A stretch of 64,000 nucleotides of DNA from CAIKZZ01 sp035604595. GTDB lineage: Bacteria; Pseudomonadota; Gammaproteobacteria; Steroidobacterales; Steroidobacteraceae. The stretch is taken from assembly GCA_035604595.1 (NCBI GenBank), contig DATNIE010000013.1, positions 1-64,000 on the forward strand, given 5' to 3'. This document shows positions 33,153 to 42,374 of the stretch, in pieces; the first letter of the stretch is position 1; every line of letters starts with the position of its first letter. A program made the translations under genes and the position numbers. The notes beneath the pieces were generated by a model that searched no databases, was not told the origin of the DNA, and saw nothing but the letters and a program-made list of their open reading frames with translations.

Positions 33153-33181
33153 CCCCGCCTGCGTTCGAATTAGCGGGGTTT
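33153..33181 (+). other. Hairpin in the leader of the DUF1302 operon
   Basis: CCCCGC (33153-33158) and GCGGGG (33173-33178) with a 14-nt loop and TT after it. It could terminate the CMD transcript or act as an attenuator for the envelope operon. A separate 11-bp palindrome TTGCGACGCAA is at 33048-33058. The 295 bp between the CMD and DUF1302 genes hold no gene. Confidence 0.35.
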
Positions 33182-33277
33182 AGCATCGAGGAGGCCGGCG
33201 AGTGCCGCATAGAACGGCGCCGGGCCGCGGCACGCAGCGTGAGCTTTGTTGCTTCGAGCACTTAGGGGAATAACGCA

Positions 33278-35374
33278 ATGAGTCATTACCGCGTACACGG
33301 CCGGCGCCATTCGGCCCTGGCTATTGCGATGGGCCTGGCCCTCGCGTCCGCCTCGGGCGTCGCTGGCGCAGTCGAGTTCACGCTGGGTGAGGACTGGTCC
33401 GGCCACTGGAACACGGATCTTTCGTTCGGCTCTGCGTGGCGAGCCACGAACCCGGATCCGCGGCTATACACGGCCGGGGATGGCGCGCTGATCGGGCTCA
33501 GCAATGGCACCGCGGGCCAGCAGACGGACCTCGGCGACCTGAACTATGCGAAGGGCGATCGGGTGTCGACGGTCGGGAAGTTCGTCACCGACATCGACAT
33601 CAAGAAGGGCAGCTTCGGCGCCTTGGTGCGGGCCAGGGGCTGGTACGACGCGGCGCTCAAAGACGACAACGTGCTGATCGGCAACCAGGCCAATCTGTTC
33701 AACGGCGGAATTCCCGGTTTCGGGCCGCAGGCGACCGGCCCCTTCACCGCCCTCCCCCAGCCCTGGCCGCAGGCCCGCTTGAGCGATGCGACCTTCGAGC
33801 GGACGCAGAAGTTCTCTGCGGTACAGCTGCTCGATGCCTACGTCTATGACACCTTCAAACTGGGCAATACCGATCTGCAGGCGCGCATTGGCAACCAGGT
33901 GCTCAACTGGGGGGAGAGCCTCTACATCCAGGGCATCAACCAGATCAACCCGCTCGATGCGAACGCCGCATTCCGCCCGGGTGCAGAACTCAAGGAAATC
34001 CTGCTGCCGATCTGGGCGGCCGACTTGAACTTCGGCTTCGCCGGCGGCCAGTCGCTCGAGGCCTTCTACCAGTTCAAGTGGCAGAACACGTCGGTCCCGG
34101 GCTGCGGCACGTACTGGTCAGGGGCCTTTTCCGACTCCGCCACGTCCTGGTTGCCCGGTGTCTGCAGCAACGTGACGGCGATTACGCCGCCGTACTCGAC
34201 CACGCAGGGCTCTGAGGCGTTCGCGACAGCGAATGGGCTCTATGTGCCGTTGGCTCAGGGTATCGCGGGCAATAACGGCGGCCAGTTCGGGCTCTCGTTC
34301 CACGTTCCGGTCGGGGCGAGCGGCACGGAGTTTGGCTTCTACGCGATGAACATCAATTCGCGCACGCCAATCCTGTCGGGCAGGATGGGCGGGACGACGC
34401 CGGCTGCATTCGCCCAGGCCGAAGCGCTCGGCCTTGCTGGCATTGATGCGGTCGGGCCGTACTGGGTCATCCCGGGCTCGACCACCACCGTCCGCCAGCC
34501 GCTGCCGTTGCACGCAGGGATTCTGGCAGCCTACGGCGTGCCCGTGACGCCCGCGTCGACGTTCTTCGAGTATCCGGACAACATTCACATCTTCGGCGTC
34601 AGCATGGCGGCCAACATCGTCGGCTGGTCGGTGTCGGCGGAACTGAGCTTCTCGCCCAACACGCCGGCCCAGCGAAACACCGATGATCTCGTGAATGCGA
34701 TGCTGGGGTTCGTGGGCCCGTTGGGCGTGAACGCGGCGATCGCGGCGGCCGGCGGCCCCGGCAGCTATCTGCCGGGCTACGATGAGTTCCACAAGACGCA
34801 GTTCCAGGTCAATACGGTCAAGATCTTCAACAACCTGCTCGGCGCCGACGCCTCGACTCTGATCGGGGAAGTCGGATTCCAGTGGAACAACGTCCCCGAC
34901 AGCGCGACGGGCATTCGCTACGGCCGCGCGGCCGTGTTCGGCATGGGCTCGACGCCGATACTGGCTGCGCAGGACCCGGTCACGCAGGGCAGCACCTGCC
35001 TCTCGCAGCTCGCCGTCGCGCCGGGCGTGTCGGTACCGAACCCACTGTTCAACCCGAGCGCCAACGGATGTAACAACAACGGTTTCGTCACGGACTTCGC
35101 GTGGGGCTACCGGGTGAACTGGTCGATGGATTACTCAAACGTGCTCAACTCCGGTGTCACGGTCACCCCCAGCGTGTTCTGGTCACAGGATATCCAGGGC
35201 AACTCGATCGATGGCCAATTCCTCGAGAATCGCCGGGAACTCGCGGTGGGCGTGAAGTTCACGTATGCCCACAACTACAACGTCGCGCTGACCTACGCCA
35301 CCTACGGCAACGCCGCGTATGACCCGCTGCATGACCGCGACTTCTACTCCGTGACCGCCGGCGTCACGTTCTGA
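33278..35374 (+). CDS. DUF1302 outer-membrane protein
   Basis: A 698-residue exported protein. The signal peptide ends near ASGVAGA-VEF (residue ~30), followed by alternating aromatic and polar residues and a C-terminal aromatic (GVTF) that suit an outer-membrane beta barrel. FSNIDLSFGSAWR-like text (DLSFGSAWRATNPDP), IRIGNQVLNWGESLYIQGINQINPLD and the asparagine-rich end fit DUF1302. The ATG has AGGGGA 7 nt upstream. It starts the DUF1302-DUF1329-YCF48-MMPL operon, a recurring proteobacterial set thought to move hydrophobic molecules across the envelope; the substrate is unknown. Confidence 0.9.
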   Translation: MSHYRVHGRRHSALAIAMGLALASASGVAGAVEFTLGEDWSGHWNTDLSFGSAWRATNPDPRLYTAGDGALIGLSNGTAGQQTDLGDLNYAKGDRVSTVGKFVTDIDIKKGSFGALVRARGWYDAALKDDNVLIGNQANLFNGGIPGFGPQATGPFTALPQPWPQARLSDATFERTQKFSAVQLLDAYVYDTFKLGNTDLQARIGNQVLNWGESLYIQGINQINPLDANAAFRPGAELKEILLPIWAADLNFGFAGGQSLEAFYQFKWQNTSVPGCGTYWSGAFSDSATSWLPGVCSNVTAITPPYSTTQGSEAFATANGLYVPLAQGIAGNNGGQFGLSFHVPVGASGTEFGFYAMNINSRTPILSGRMGGTTPAAFAQAEALGLAGIDAVGPYWVIPGSTTTVRQPLPLHAGILAAYGVPVTPASTFFEYPDNIHIFGVSMAANIVGWSVSAELSFSPNTPAQRNTDDLVNAMLGFVGPLGVNAAIAAAGGPGSYLPGYDEFHKTQFQVNTVKIFNNLLGADASTLIGEVGFQWNNVPDSATGIRYGRAAVFGMGSTPILAAQDPVTQGSTCLSQLAVAPGVSVPNPLFNPSANGCNNNGFVTDFAWGYRVNWSMDYSNVLNSGVTVTPSVFWSQDIQGNSIDGQFLENRRELAVGVKFTYAHNYNVALTYATYGNAAYDPLHDRDFYSVTAGVTF

Positions 35375-35394
35375 GATTACGGAGACCGACAACC

Positions 35395-36750
35395 ATGAAT
35401 TCCATGAACAAGATTGTCGCCGGTGCCATTGCGGCGGCGTGCCTGTGCGCGGTGGCGCTTCCGGCCTCCGCGCGGCTCACGGAGGCCGAGGCTGCCCGCC
35501 TCGGCCAGGACCTGACGCCGGTTGGGGCGGAGCAGGCAGGCAACAAGGACGGGACGATTCCGGCGTGGACCGGCGGCCTGACGGCCGCGCCGGCGGGCTG
35601 GAAGCCGGAGATGGGCTACATCGATCCGTTTCCGGACGACAAGCCGCAGTTCACCATCACCGGGCAGAACGCCGAGCAGTACAAGGACAAGCTGACGCCG
35701 GGGCTGCTGGCGCTCTTGAAGAAGTACCCGAACTTCAAGATGCCCGTCTACCAGACGCGGCGCACGGCGGCCTACCCGAAGGATGTGACGGACCGCGCCA
35801 AGGCGGAGTCGACCAAGATCGATCTGCAGGGTTTCGGCGTCACCGGCCGCGTCCGGTCCACGGTCCCCTTCCCGATCCCGAAGAGCGGCCTCGAGGCCTA
35901 CTGGAACCACGATCTGCGCTACCTCGGCTCCGGATTTGACCGGACCTACAACTCCTTCCCGGTGCGCGCCAACGGCGACTACTACAAGATCGGTTTTCGC
36001 GAGCAGCGGATCTTCAACGAGAACCTCGATGAGCCGCAGCCGAACCGGTTGCTGGACTTCCTCGGGTTCTTCACCGCGCCGGCGACGCTCGAAGGTACGG
36101 TGTTCCTGGTTCTCGAACCCGTGGATCAGGTCAAGGAGACCCGCGCTGCGTGGATCTACAACGCGGGTCAGCGCCGCGTGCGCCGTGCCCCGGATCTGGC
36201 CTACGACAACATCAGTGACGGAACCGAGGGCATGCGGACCACCGATCAGTACGACGCCCTGAACGGCGCGCCCGATCGTTTCGACTGGAAGATCATCGGC
36301 AAGCGGGAAGTCTACATCCCGTACAACTGCTACAAGCTCTCCGACAAGAAGCTCAAGTACAAGGACATCATCGACAAGAACTCGATCCGCTCGGACCTGA
36401 TGCGCTATGAGCTGCATCGCGTGTGGGTGGTCGAGGCCGATCTGAAGGCCGGGAGCAAGCACATCTATGGCAAGCGCGTGTTTTATCTCGACGAGGACAG
36501 CTGGTCGGTAGTGATGGAGGATTCCTACGACACCCGCAAGGAGCTGTGGCGCGTCGGCGTGCATCCGATGATCCAGTTCTACGACGCGCTGGTCCCGTGG
36601 TATCGCACCAACATGTGGCACGACCTGACCAACGGTGCCAACCTGATCAGCATCCTCGACAATGAAATCAAGACGCCGTGGCTATTTAATCAGCATGGCA
36701 AGAACGCCGACTTCACGCCCGAGGCCCTGCGCCGCATCGGCATCAAGTAG
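35395..36750 (+). CDS. DUF1329 periplasmic/outer-membrane lipid-handling protein
   Basis: A 451-residue protein with a signal peptide (cleavage near ALPASA-RLT). Early conserved text includes LTPVGAEQAGNKDGTIPAWTGG; later blocks are FLVLEPVDQVKETRAAWIYNAGQRRVRRAPDLAYD and RFDWKIIGKREVYIPYNCYKL. DUF1329 belongs to the LolA/LolB-like fold group that binds lipids, so a hydrophobic ligand is expected. It follows the DUF1302 gene after 20 bp with GGAG before the ATG. Confidence 0.9.
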   Translation: MNSMNKIVAGAIAAACLCAVALPASARLTEAEAARLGQDLTPVGAEQAGNKDGTIPAWTGGLTAAPAGWKPEMGYIDPFPDDKPQFTITGQNAEQYKDKLTPGLLALLKKYPNFKMPVYQTRRTAAYPKDVTDRAKAESTKIDLQGFGVTGRVRSTVPFPIPKSGLEAYWNHDLRYLGSGFDRTYNSFPVRANGDYYKIGFREQRIFNENLDEPQPNRLLDFLGFFTAPATLEGTVFLVLEPVDQVKETRAAWIYNAGQRRVRRAPDLAYDNISDGTEGMRTTDQYDALNGAPDRFDWKIIGKREVYIPYNCYKLSDKKLKYKDIIDKNSIRSDLMRYELHRVWVVEADLKAGSKHIYGKRVFYLDEDSWSVVMEDSYDTRKELWRVGVHPMIQFYDALVPWYRTNMWHDLTNGANLISILDNEIKTPWLFNQHGKNADFTPEALRRIGIK

Positions 36751-36844
36751 GCCGGTGTCCGCCTGAATCGCGGCGGACGCGGGGGGAACAGACCCCCGGT
36801 CCGCCGGGTACGCGGCATCGATAGGGCGGAGGCGCACGCCGGAC

Positions 36845-36866
36845 TGCCCGATCCGGGGATCGGGCA
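36845..36866 (+). other. Perfect 9-bp hairpin just upstream of the YCF48-like gene
   Basis: TGCCCGATC (36845-36853) and GATCGGGCA (36858-36866) enclose a 4-nt loop, 14 nt before the ATG at 36881. There is no T-tract. It may be a processing or stability element inside the operon. Confidence 0.45.
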
Positions 36867-36880
36867 CAGAGGGATCCTCC

Positions 36881-37834
36881 ATGAAGCCGTTGCGACTGAT
36901 GCTTCTCGCTGCGGTCTGCGTCTGGCTGTCGGGCACAGCGTCGAGCCCCGCGGTCGCCCCGTCACAACCGCTGATCGTCAAGCTCGACCGCGTCATCCTG
37001 ATGGATCTCGCGCGTGCCGGTGGCCGCCTGCTTGCGGTCGGTGAGCGCGGCACGGTGCTGCTGTCGGACGACGCTGGCCGTCGCTGGTCCACCGAGCCCA
37101 CGCCGGTCACGCGCACGCTGACGGCGGTGGTGGTCGACGAGGCGAAGGTGGCGGTCGCCGTCGGTCACGGCCCAACGCTGATTCGCAGCGAGGACGGCGG
37201 CCAGCACTGGACGCAGATTCCGTTGCCAGAGGCCGGCACGGATTCGTTGCTCGCCATCACGCTGCTGGGCCCCGGGCACTTCATCGCCTACGGCGGATAC
37301 GGGCTGTATTTCGATTCGCAGGACTCCGGCAAGACCTGGCAGCGCCGCCAGGTGATCGCGGAGGATTTCGACCGGCACATCTCCCAGGTCATCGCCGTCG
37401 GTCAGTCGCTGCTGCTGGTCGGGGAATCCGGAACCCTGGCGCGTTCCGACGACGGCGGGCTGACCTACAAGAAGCTCCCCTCGCCCTACGCCGGCTCCTT
37501 CTTCGGCGCGCTGCTCGCGAAAGATGGTGTCGTGCTCGCCTTTGGCATGCGCGGGAACGTCTACCGCAGCAGTGACGTCGGCGCGACCTGGACCAAGGTC
37601 GAGAGCGGGACAACGGCGGCATTCAACGGGGGCAAGCTGCTCGCGAACGGCGATCTGCTGCTGGTCGGCAACAGCGGGCTCATGGCAGTGAGCCACGACA
37701 ACGGCGTCACGCTGCACACGAGTTTCACGCCCGCGGGGAAGGGCATTACGCAGGCGGTCGAGCTCGCGGACGGAACACTGATCGGCGCCGGAGAGAGCGG
37801 CATCAGCGTACTCGACCGGGCAATCCTCAAGTAA
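36881..37834 (+). CDS. YCF48/BNR-repeat beta-propeller protein, exported
   Basis: A 317-residue protein with a signal peptide and about six BNR/Asp-box-like repeats, for example LSDDAGRRWST, SEDGGQHWTQ, SQDSGKTWQR, SDDGGLTYKK and SSDVGATWTK. This predicts a six- or seven-bladed propeller of the YCF48/HCF136 type in the periplasm. In the MMPL-linked operons it is the usual third gene and may bridge the inner-membrane transporter and the outer-membrane parts (inference). Confidence 0.88.
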   Translation: MKPLRLMLLAAVCVWLSGTASSPAVAPSQPLIVKLDRVILMDLARAGGRLLAVGERGTVLLSDDAGRRWSTEPTPVTRTLTAVVVDEAKVAVAVGHGPTLIRSEDGGQHWTQIPLPEAGTDSLLAITLLGPGHFIAYGGYGLYFDSQDSGKTWQRRQVIAEDFDRHISQVIAVGQSLLLVGESGTLARSDDGGLTYKKLPSPYAGSFFGALLAKDGVVLAFGMRGNVYRSSDVGATWTKVESGTTAAFNGGKLLANGDLLLVGNSGLMAVSHDNGVTLHTSFTPAGKGITQAVELADGTLIGAGESGISVLDRAILK

Positions 37835-37867
37835 TCGTCGGCGAGTTCCGACAGGTCCGGGCATACC

Positions 37868-40294
37868 GTGGCAGACATCAAGGACACACAGGGCTCCGGC
37901 GACGCCGCCTTCGAGCGGGCCCAATTCCGGCAGGACTGGGTCGGCAAGATTTCCTTTTGGATATTCCGCAACCGCAACCCGCTGCTGATCCTGTTCGTGC
38001 TGACGACGATCGTGCTGGGCGGCATGGCGAGCCAGCTGCGCGTGCAGGCCGGCTTCAGCAAGATGATCCCGCTGCATCACGAGTACATGCGGACCTTCCT
38101 TCAGTACCAGGCGGATTTCGGTGGCGCGGACCGCATCCTCGTCGCGCTCCACCACCGCAGCGGCGACATTTACGACGCGGAGTTCATGGACACGCTCCGC
38201 CAAGTGACGGAGGACGTCTTTTTCATCAAAGGCGTCGAGCGCAGCTCGGTCGCCTCGCTGTTCACCCCCAACGTCCGCTACAACGAGGTCGTCGAGGACG
38301 GCTTCCGCGGTGGCAACATCGTCGCGGCGGACTTCGCCGGCACTCCCGAGCAACTGAAGCAGATCCGCGAGAACGTGCTGAAGTCGGACTGGGTCGGGCG
38401 CCTCGTATCCAATGACATGAGCTCGGCGATGGTGGTCGCGACCTTGCAGGAGCGAGACCCCGAGACGGGCCAGCTGCTCAACCTGCAGCGGGTCGCACGG
38501 GCGCTCGAGGCGATCCGTGCCAAGTATCAGAACGACAACGTCTCGGTACATATCATCGGCTTCGCCAAGGCGATCGGTGACATCGCCGAGGGCGCAGCCG
38601 GGGTGCTGGGGTTCTTCGGCATCGCCTTCGTCATTACCTCGCTGCTGTTGTACTGGTATTCGCGTTCGCTGATGCTGACCGTGCTGCCGATCGTGTGCGC
38701 GGTCGTACCCGTTGTGTGGCTGCTCGGGTTGCTGCCGATTTTCGGCCTCGGCCTAGACCCGATGTCGATCCTCGTGCCGTTTCTGATCTTCTCGATCGCT
38801 GTGTCGCACGCGGTGCAGATGACGAACGCGTGGAAGCTCGAGACGCTGCACGGCGCCGACGGCGTCGCGGCCTCGCGCGCCTCGTTCCAGAAGCTGTTCA
38901 TCCCGGGTGCCACGGCCCTGCTCGCCAACGCGCTCGGCTTCATGGTCATCGCCTTCGTCGACATCGGCATCGTGCGCGAGCTCGCCTTCGCGGCGACGAT
39001 CGGTGTCACGGTGATGATCATCACCAACAAGATGCTGCTGCCGATCCTGCTGTCGCACTACAAGCTCTCGCCGCAGGAGGCGCAAAAGCTTGTCGGCAAG
39101 GAAACCTCCGGCGATTGGCTCTGGGAACGCATCGGCTCGCTCGCAACGCGCAAGGTCGCCGCGGTCGGCATCGCAACGGGGCTCGTACTGCTCGGTGTCG
39201 GTATCTGGAAGGCCGAGAGCCTGCACATCGGCGATCTGGGCAAGGGCGTGCCGGAGTTGCGGCCCGATTCGCGCTACAACCGCGACGTCGACATGATCAC
39301 CAGCCATTTCGCCATCGGGGTTGATCTGCTGCAGGTGATCGCCGAGGCGAAGTCCGAGAGCGACGAGGACGCCCCGTGCGTCGACCGCGAGCTGATGAGC
39401 CGGATGGAGGACTTCGATTTTCGGATGCGCCAGACCGATGGTGTCGCGACCGTGCGCAGCCTGCCGGCTTTCGTCGAGTCGGTCACCCAGGCGTACGCGG
39501 AGATGTTCGCCAAGTGGCGCATGCTGCCGGAGGCCAAGGCGCAGATCGCGCAGGGCGTGGGTTACGCGGGCCGGCTTGGCAACGAACTGATGAACTCGCG
39601 CTGCACGGCGATGCCGATATCGATCTTCACGACCGACCACCAGGCGACGACCATCAGCCACATCGTGTCCGAGATCAAGCGCTTCAAGGCGGCGAATGAC
39701 TCCGACAAACTCACCTTCCGCCTGGCGAGCGGCAACGTCGGCGTGATGGCGGCGACCAACGAGGCCGTCGCGGCGGCCCAGAAGTGGGTGAACCTGGCGC
39801 TGTTCGGCTCGGTGACGCTGCTGTGCCTAGCGGCGTTTCGCTCGATCAGGATCACGCTGTGCATCATCCTGCCGCTGGCGCTCGTGACGGTGCTCTGCAA
39901 CGCCGTGATGGCGATGCTCGACATCGGGGTCAAGGTCAATACCCTGCCGGTCGTGGCGCTCGGTGTCGGTGTGGGCGTCGACTATGGCATCTACCTGTTC
40001 GAACGCATGAAGCATGCGGAAGAGGACACGGGCCTGACGCTGCAGCAGGCGTTCGTGGAGGCGCTCAAGCAGCGTGGCACGGCATCGGTGTTCACGGCGG
40101 TGACGATGACGGTGTCGGTCGCCACCTGGATATTCTCGGCGCTGAAGTTCCAGGCGGACATGGGCATCCTGCTGTGCTTCATGTTCCTGGTGAACATGTT
40201 CGGTGCGATCCTGCTGCTGCCGTCACTCGCGGCCTACCTCGTGGGCGATCGGCTGAAGGCCGCCAAAGCCACGCCGTCCACCCGGACGACGTAG
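37868..40294 (+). CDS. MMPL/RND-superfamily transporter
   Basis: An 808-residue inner-membrane protein with the RND layout: a first helix near residues 36-58, a periplasmic loop, a block of five helices (residues ~240-400), then a second loop and a second helix block near 640-800. ALGVGVGVDYGIYLFERMKH carries the conserved TM4-type Gly-Val-Asp-Tyr signature of MMPL/SSD proteins. The start is GTG at 37868. It is the last gene of the DUF1302 operon and should use the proton gradient to move a lipid-like molecule. Confidence 0.92.
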   Translation: MADIKDTQGSGDAAFERAQFRQDWVGKISFWIFRNRNPLLILFVLTTIVLGGMASQLRVQAGFSKMIPLHHEYMRTFLQYQADFGGADRILVALHHRSGDIYDAEFMDTLRQVTEDVFFIKGVERSSVASLFTPNVRYNEVVEDGFRGGNIVAADFAGTPEQLKQIRENVLKSDWVGRLVSNDMSSAMVVATLQERDPETGQLLNLQRVARALEAIRAKYQNDNVSVHIIGFAKAIGDIAEGAAGVLGFFGIAFVITSLLLYWYSRSLMLTVLPIVCAVVPVVWLLGLLPIFGLGLDPMSILVPFLIFSIAVSHAVQMTNAWKLETLHGADGVAASRASFQKLFIPGATALLANALGFMVIAFVDIGIVRELAFAATIGVTVMIITNKMLLPILLSHYKLSPQEAQKLVGKETSGDWLWERIGSLATRKVAAVGIATGLVLLGVGIWKAESLHIGDLGKGVPELRPDSRYNRDVDMITSHFAIGVDLLQVIAEAKSESDEDAPCVDRELMSRMEDFDFRMRQTDGVATVRSLPAFVESVTQAYAEMFAKWRMLPEAKAQIAQGVGYAGRLGNELMNSRCTAMPISIFTTDHQATTISHIVSEIKRFKAANDSDKLTFRLASGNVGVMAATNEAVAAAQKWVNLALFGSVTLLCLAAFRSIRITLCIILPLALVTVLCNAVMAMLDIGVKVNTLPVVALGVGVGVDYGIYLFERMKHAEEDTGLTLQQAFVEALKQRGTASVFTAVTMTVSVATWIFSALKFQADMGILLCFMFLVNMFGAILLLPSLAAYLVGDRLKAAKATPSTRTT

Positions 40295-40347
40295 CGAGCC
40301 AGGCACGCAAGCCTCTGCGTCTGCGACGCGCTCGCCTCCGGCGCCGG

Positions 40348-40372
40348 GCCGGCCCGCGTGAGTCGGGCCGGC
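40348..40372 (+). terminator. GC hairpin after the MMPL gene
   Basis: A perfect 9-bp stem GCCGGCCCG (40348-40356) and CGGGCCGGC (40364-40372) with a 7-nt loop, 53 bp after the MMPL stop. No T-tract follows, so it may protect the 3' end rather than terminate on its own. Confidence 0.4.
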
Positions 40373-40385
40373 GGCTCCCCTGGCG

Positions 40386-40389
40386 CTAG
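40386..40389. repeat. Target-site duplication CTAG, left copy
   Basis: CTAG directly before the left end of the IS; the same four bases follow its right end. As CTAG is palindromic, it could also be read as part of the terminal inverted repeat. Confidence 0.65.
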
Positions 40390-42045
40390 CCCGGAAATCT
40401 CACAGATAGGGAGTGCATCGGGCCGGTGATTGAGTAAAACTTGTTTTGCGACGACGAGTTAAAGCTCAACCACCGGGGGACCCGATGCCGACACAGTGTA
40501 GCGCTGAGCAGCTGGAATTTGCAGGGGTTGAACGTCGCCGGGTAGTGGCGGCGTTTGACGGCGGGACGGTGAGCTCGGATGCGGGTGCGCTATTGCTGGC
40601 GCGGGCCGATGCGGCGATCGGGCTGATCGATCGGCTGGCGGGCTGCTTCGCAGATCGGCGCGATCCGAAGCTGATCGAGCACACGGTGCGGACGCTTCTG
40701 GGTCAACGTGTCTTTGGCCTGGCGCTGGGCTACGAGGATCTGAACGATCACGAGCGGCTGCGGCACGACCCGGTGTTCGGGACGTTGCTCGGGAAGCTCG
40801 CGGCGAGGCGGCACAAGCGCTGCGCGGCGTTGGCGGGCAAGAGCACGCTGAACCGGCTCGAGCTGCATCCGCTGGAAGTGGCGAGTCGGTACCACAAGAT
40901 CCGGCCGGACTCGGCAGCCATCGAGCGTTTGTTCGTGGAGTTATTCCTCGACGCACACCACACGGCACCCGAGCAGATCATCCTCGATCTTGATGCCACG
41001 GACGACCCGCTGCACGGTCACCAGGAGGGGCGGTTCTTCCACGGCTACTACGACGCCTACTGCTACCTGCCGCTGTACATCTTCTGCGGTGAGCACCTGC
41101 TCGTCGCCAAGCTGCGGCGCGCCAACATCGACGGCGCGGCGGGGGCGCGCGAGGAGCTCGAGCGGGTCGTCAGTCAGATCCGGGCGCGGTGGCCTAAGGT
41201 ACGGATCATCCTGCGGGCGGACTCGGGCTTTGCCCGCGACGAGCTGATGGGCTGGTGCGAGGAAAACGCCGTCGATTACGTGTTCGGGCTCGCCAAGAAC
41301 AGCCGCCTGATCCGGGCGATCGGCGCCGAACTGCACGCCGCCGCCGAGGACTCGCGCGTGACCGGCCGCCCGGCCCGGCGCTTTAAGGAACTCGTCTATA
41401 CCACCCGCAAGAGCTGGCGCCGGTCGCGGCGCGTGGTCGGCAAGGCCGAGCAGACCGGCGACAAGTCCAACCCGCGCTTCGTGGTCACCTCGATGCCGAT
41501 CCAAGAGATCGAGGCGCAAGCGCTCTATGAGAAGCTCTACTGCGCGCGTGGCGAGATGGAGAACCGGATAAAAGAAGCACAGCTCGATCTGTTTGCTGAT
41601 CGGCTCTCGGCCGCGACGTTCCGCGCCAACCAGCTGCGCCTGTGGCTCGCCTCCGCCGCCTATGTGCTGATGCACGCATTGCGCCGCATCGGGCTCGCCG
41701 GCACGACACTGGCCCGAGCCTGTGCGAATACGATCCGCTTACGGCTGCTGAAGATCGGCGCCGTCGTCACCATCAGCGTCCGGCGTATCAAGTTCGCCTT
41801 GAGCTCGGCCTGCCCTGAGCAACGGGAGTTCATCGCCGCCTTCCACGCCCTCGGCGCCGCGGCTCGCTAAGCCGCCCCACGAACCAGAAAACCTAACTCC
41901 TCAATGCAAAACCCGCTCTCCCGAAGAGCGGCGCACAGCTGTCGCCGAAAATCGGCGTCGAATCGCGCCAACGCGGCGTTCCGTGCCGAACTGACCAAGT
42001 CGCCGCGCAATGCGCCACCGTCACCCCCGCGGTGAGAAAAGCGGG
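40390..42045 (+). mobile_element. IS1380-family insertion sequence, complete
   Basis: A 1656-bp element, matching the ~1.65 kb norm of the family. The left end reads CCCGGAAATCTCACAGATAG and the right end, on the opposite strand, CCCGCTTTTCTCACCGCGGG; they share CCCG, TCTCAC and a following GGG run. It carries a single intact transposase. Two hairpins lie between the transposase stop and the right end: CCGCTCT/AGAGCGG (41913-41931) and CGCCGA/TCGGCG (41943-41957). It is inserted between the MMPL operon and a small minus-strand gene. Confidence 0.85.
40485..41870 (+). CDS. IS1380-family transposase
   Basis: A 461-residue DDE transposase. It begins FAGVERRRVVAAFDGGTVSSDAGALLLARAD, typical of IS1380. 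The catalytic residues are the Asp in ILDLDATDDPLHG, the Asp in ILRADSGFARDELM and the Glu in YCARGEMENRIKEAQLDLFADR, which also shows the Y-R-E-K signature. The frame is intact from ATG 40485 to 41870, so the element may still be active. Confidence 0.95.
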   Translation: MPTQCSAEQLEFAGVERRRVVAAFDGGTVSSDAGALLLARADAAIGLIDRLAGCFADRRDPKLIEHTVRTLLGQRVFGLALGYEDLNDHERLRHDPVFGTLLGKLAARRHKRCAALAGKSTLNRLELHPLEVASRYHKIRPDSAAIERLFVELFLDAHHTAPEQIILDLDATDDPLHGHQEGRFFHGYYDAYCYLPLYIFCGEHLLVAKLRRANIDGAAGAREELERVVSQIRARWPKVRIILRADSGFARDELMGWCEENAVDYVFGLAKNSRLIRAIGAELHAAAEDSRVTGRPARRFKELVYTTRKSWRRSRRVVGKAEQTGDKSNPRFVVTSMPIQEIEAQALYEKLYCARGEMENRIKEAQLDLFADRLSAATFRANQLRLWLASAAYVLMHALRRIGLAGTTLARACANTIRLRLLKIGAVVTISVRRIKFALSSACPEQREFIAAFHALGAAAR

Positions 42046-42049
42046 CTAG
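42046..42049. repeat. Target-site duplication CTAG, right copy
   Basis: Right-hand copy of the CTAG duplication. Its CTA (42046-42048) is also the TAG stop codon of the small minus-strand gene, so the IS joined exactly at that gene's end. Confidence 0.65.
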
Positions 42050-42237
42050 TGCTTCGAGCCGTCCCAGATCGTCTCGTCCCCGAAAATCGTGACCTCGGAG
42101 TCGGCACGAGTCACCGTCGGCCTCGCGGCCGCGGCGCCGGGCAGCTGGTTGACGACCACTCCGGTCGCGAACGGCACGATCGATGCGATCAGCAAGGCGA
42201 GGATGACTGTGACCAGCGGACAGTTGTTGGTGGCCAT
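42046..42237 (-). CDS. 63-residue single-TM or secreted hypothetical protein
   Basis: From ATG 42237: a short polar start (MATNNCPL), a hydrophobic segment of about 20 residues (VTVILALLIASIVPFATGVVV) and a polar, acidic C terminus. This looks like a small membrane or exported protein. It diverges from the LysR gene, so the regulator may control it. The stop codon lies in the IS target duplication. Because CTAG was already present, the protein end is unchanged, but its downstream transcript was cut off. No family recognised. Confidence 0.6.
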   Translation of the reverse strand: MATNNCPLVTVILALLIASIVPFATGVVVNQLPGAAAARPTVTRADSEVTIFGDETIWDGSKH

Positions 42238-42312
42238 GATCACTCCGAGGCGTGAGGACTCATTTGTCGGCGACCGGCCCTGTGCCAATCGCCCAGGTAA
42301 CACGGTACAGGG

Positions 42313-42341
42313 TTCAACTAGTCTGAAAAACAGGCTAATAT
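42313..42341 (+). promoter_or_regulatory. Possible LysR-gene promoter in an AT-rich divergent region
   Basis: TTCAAC (42313-42318), a 17-bp spacer and TAATAT (42336-42341). The stretch 42325-42365 is markedly AT-rich against the GC-rich background, as expected of a LysR-type divergent operator. The match to consensus is only moderate. Confidence 0.35.
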
Positions 42342-42374
42342 TGAAAACATTATTCTGATTATAAGGACAATCGC

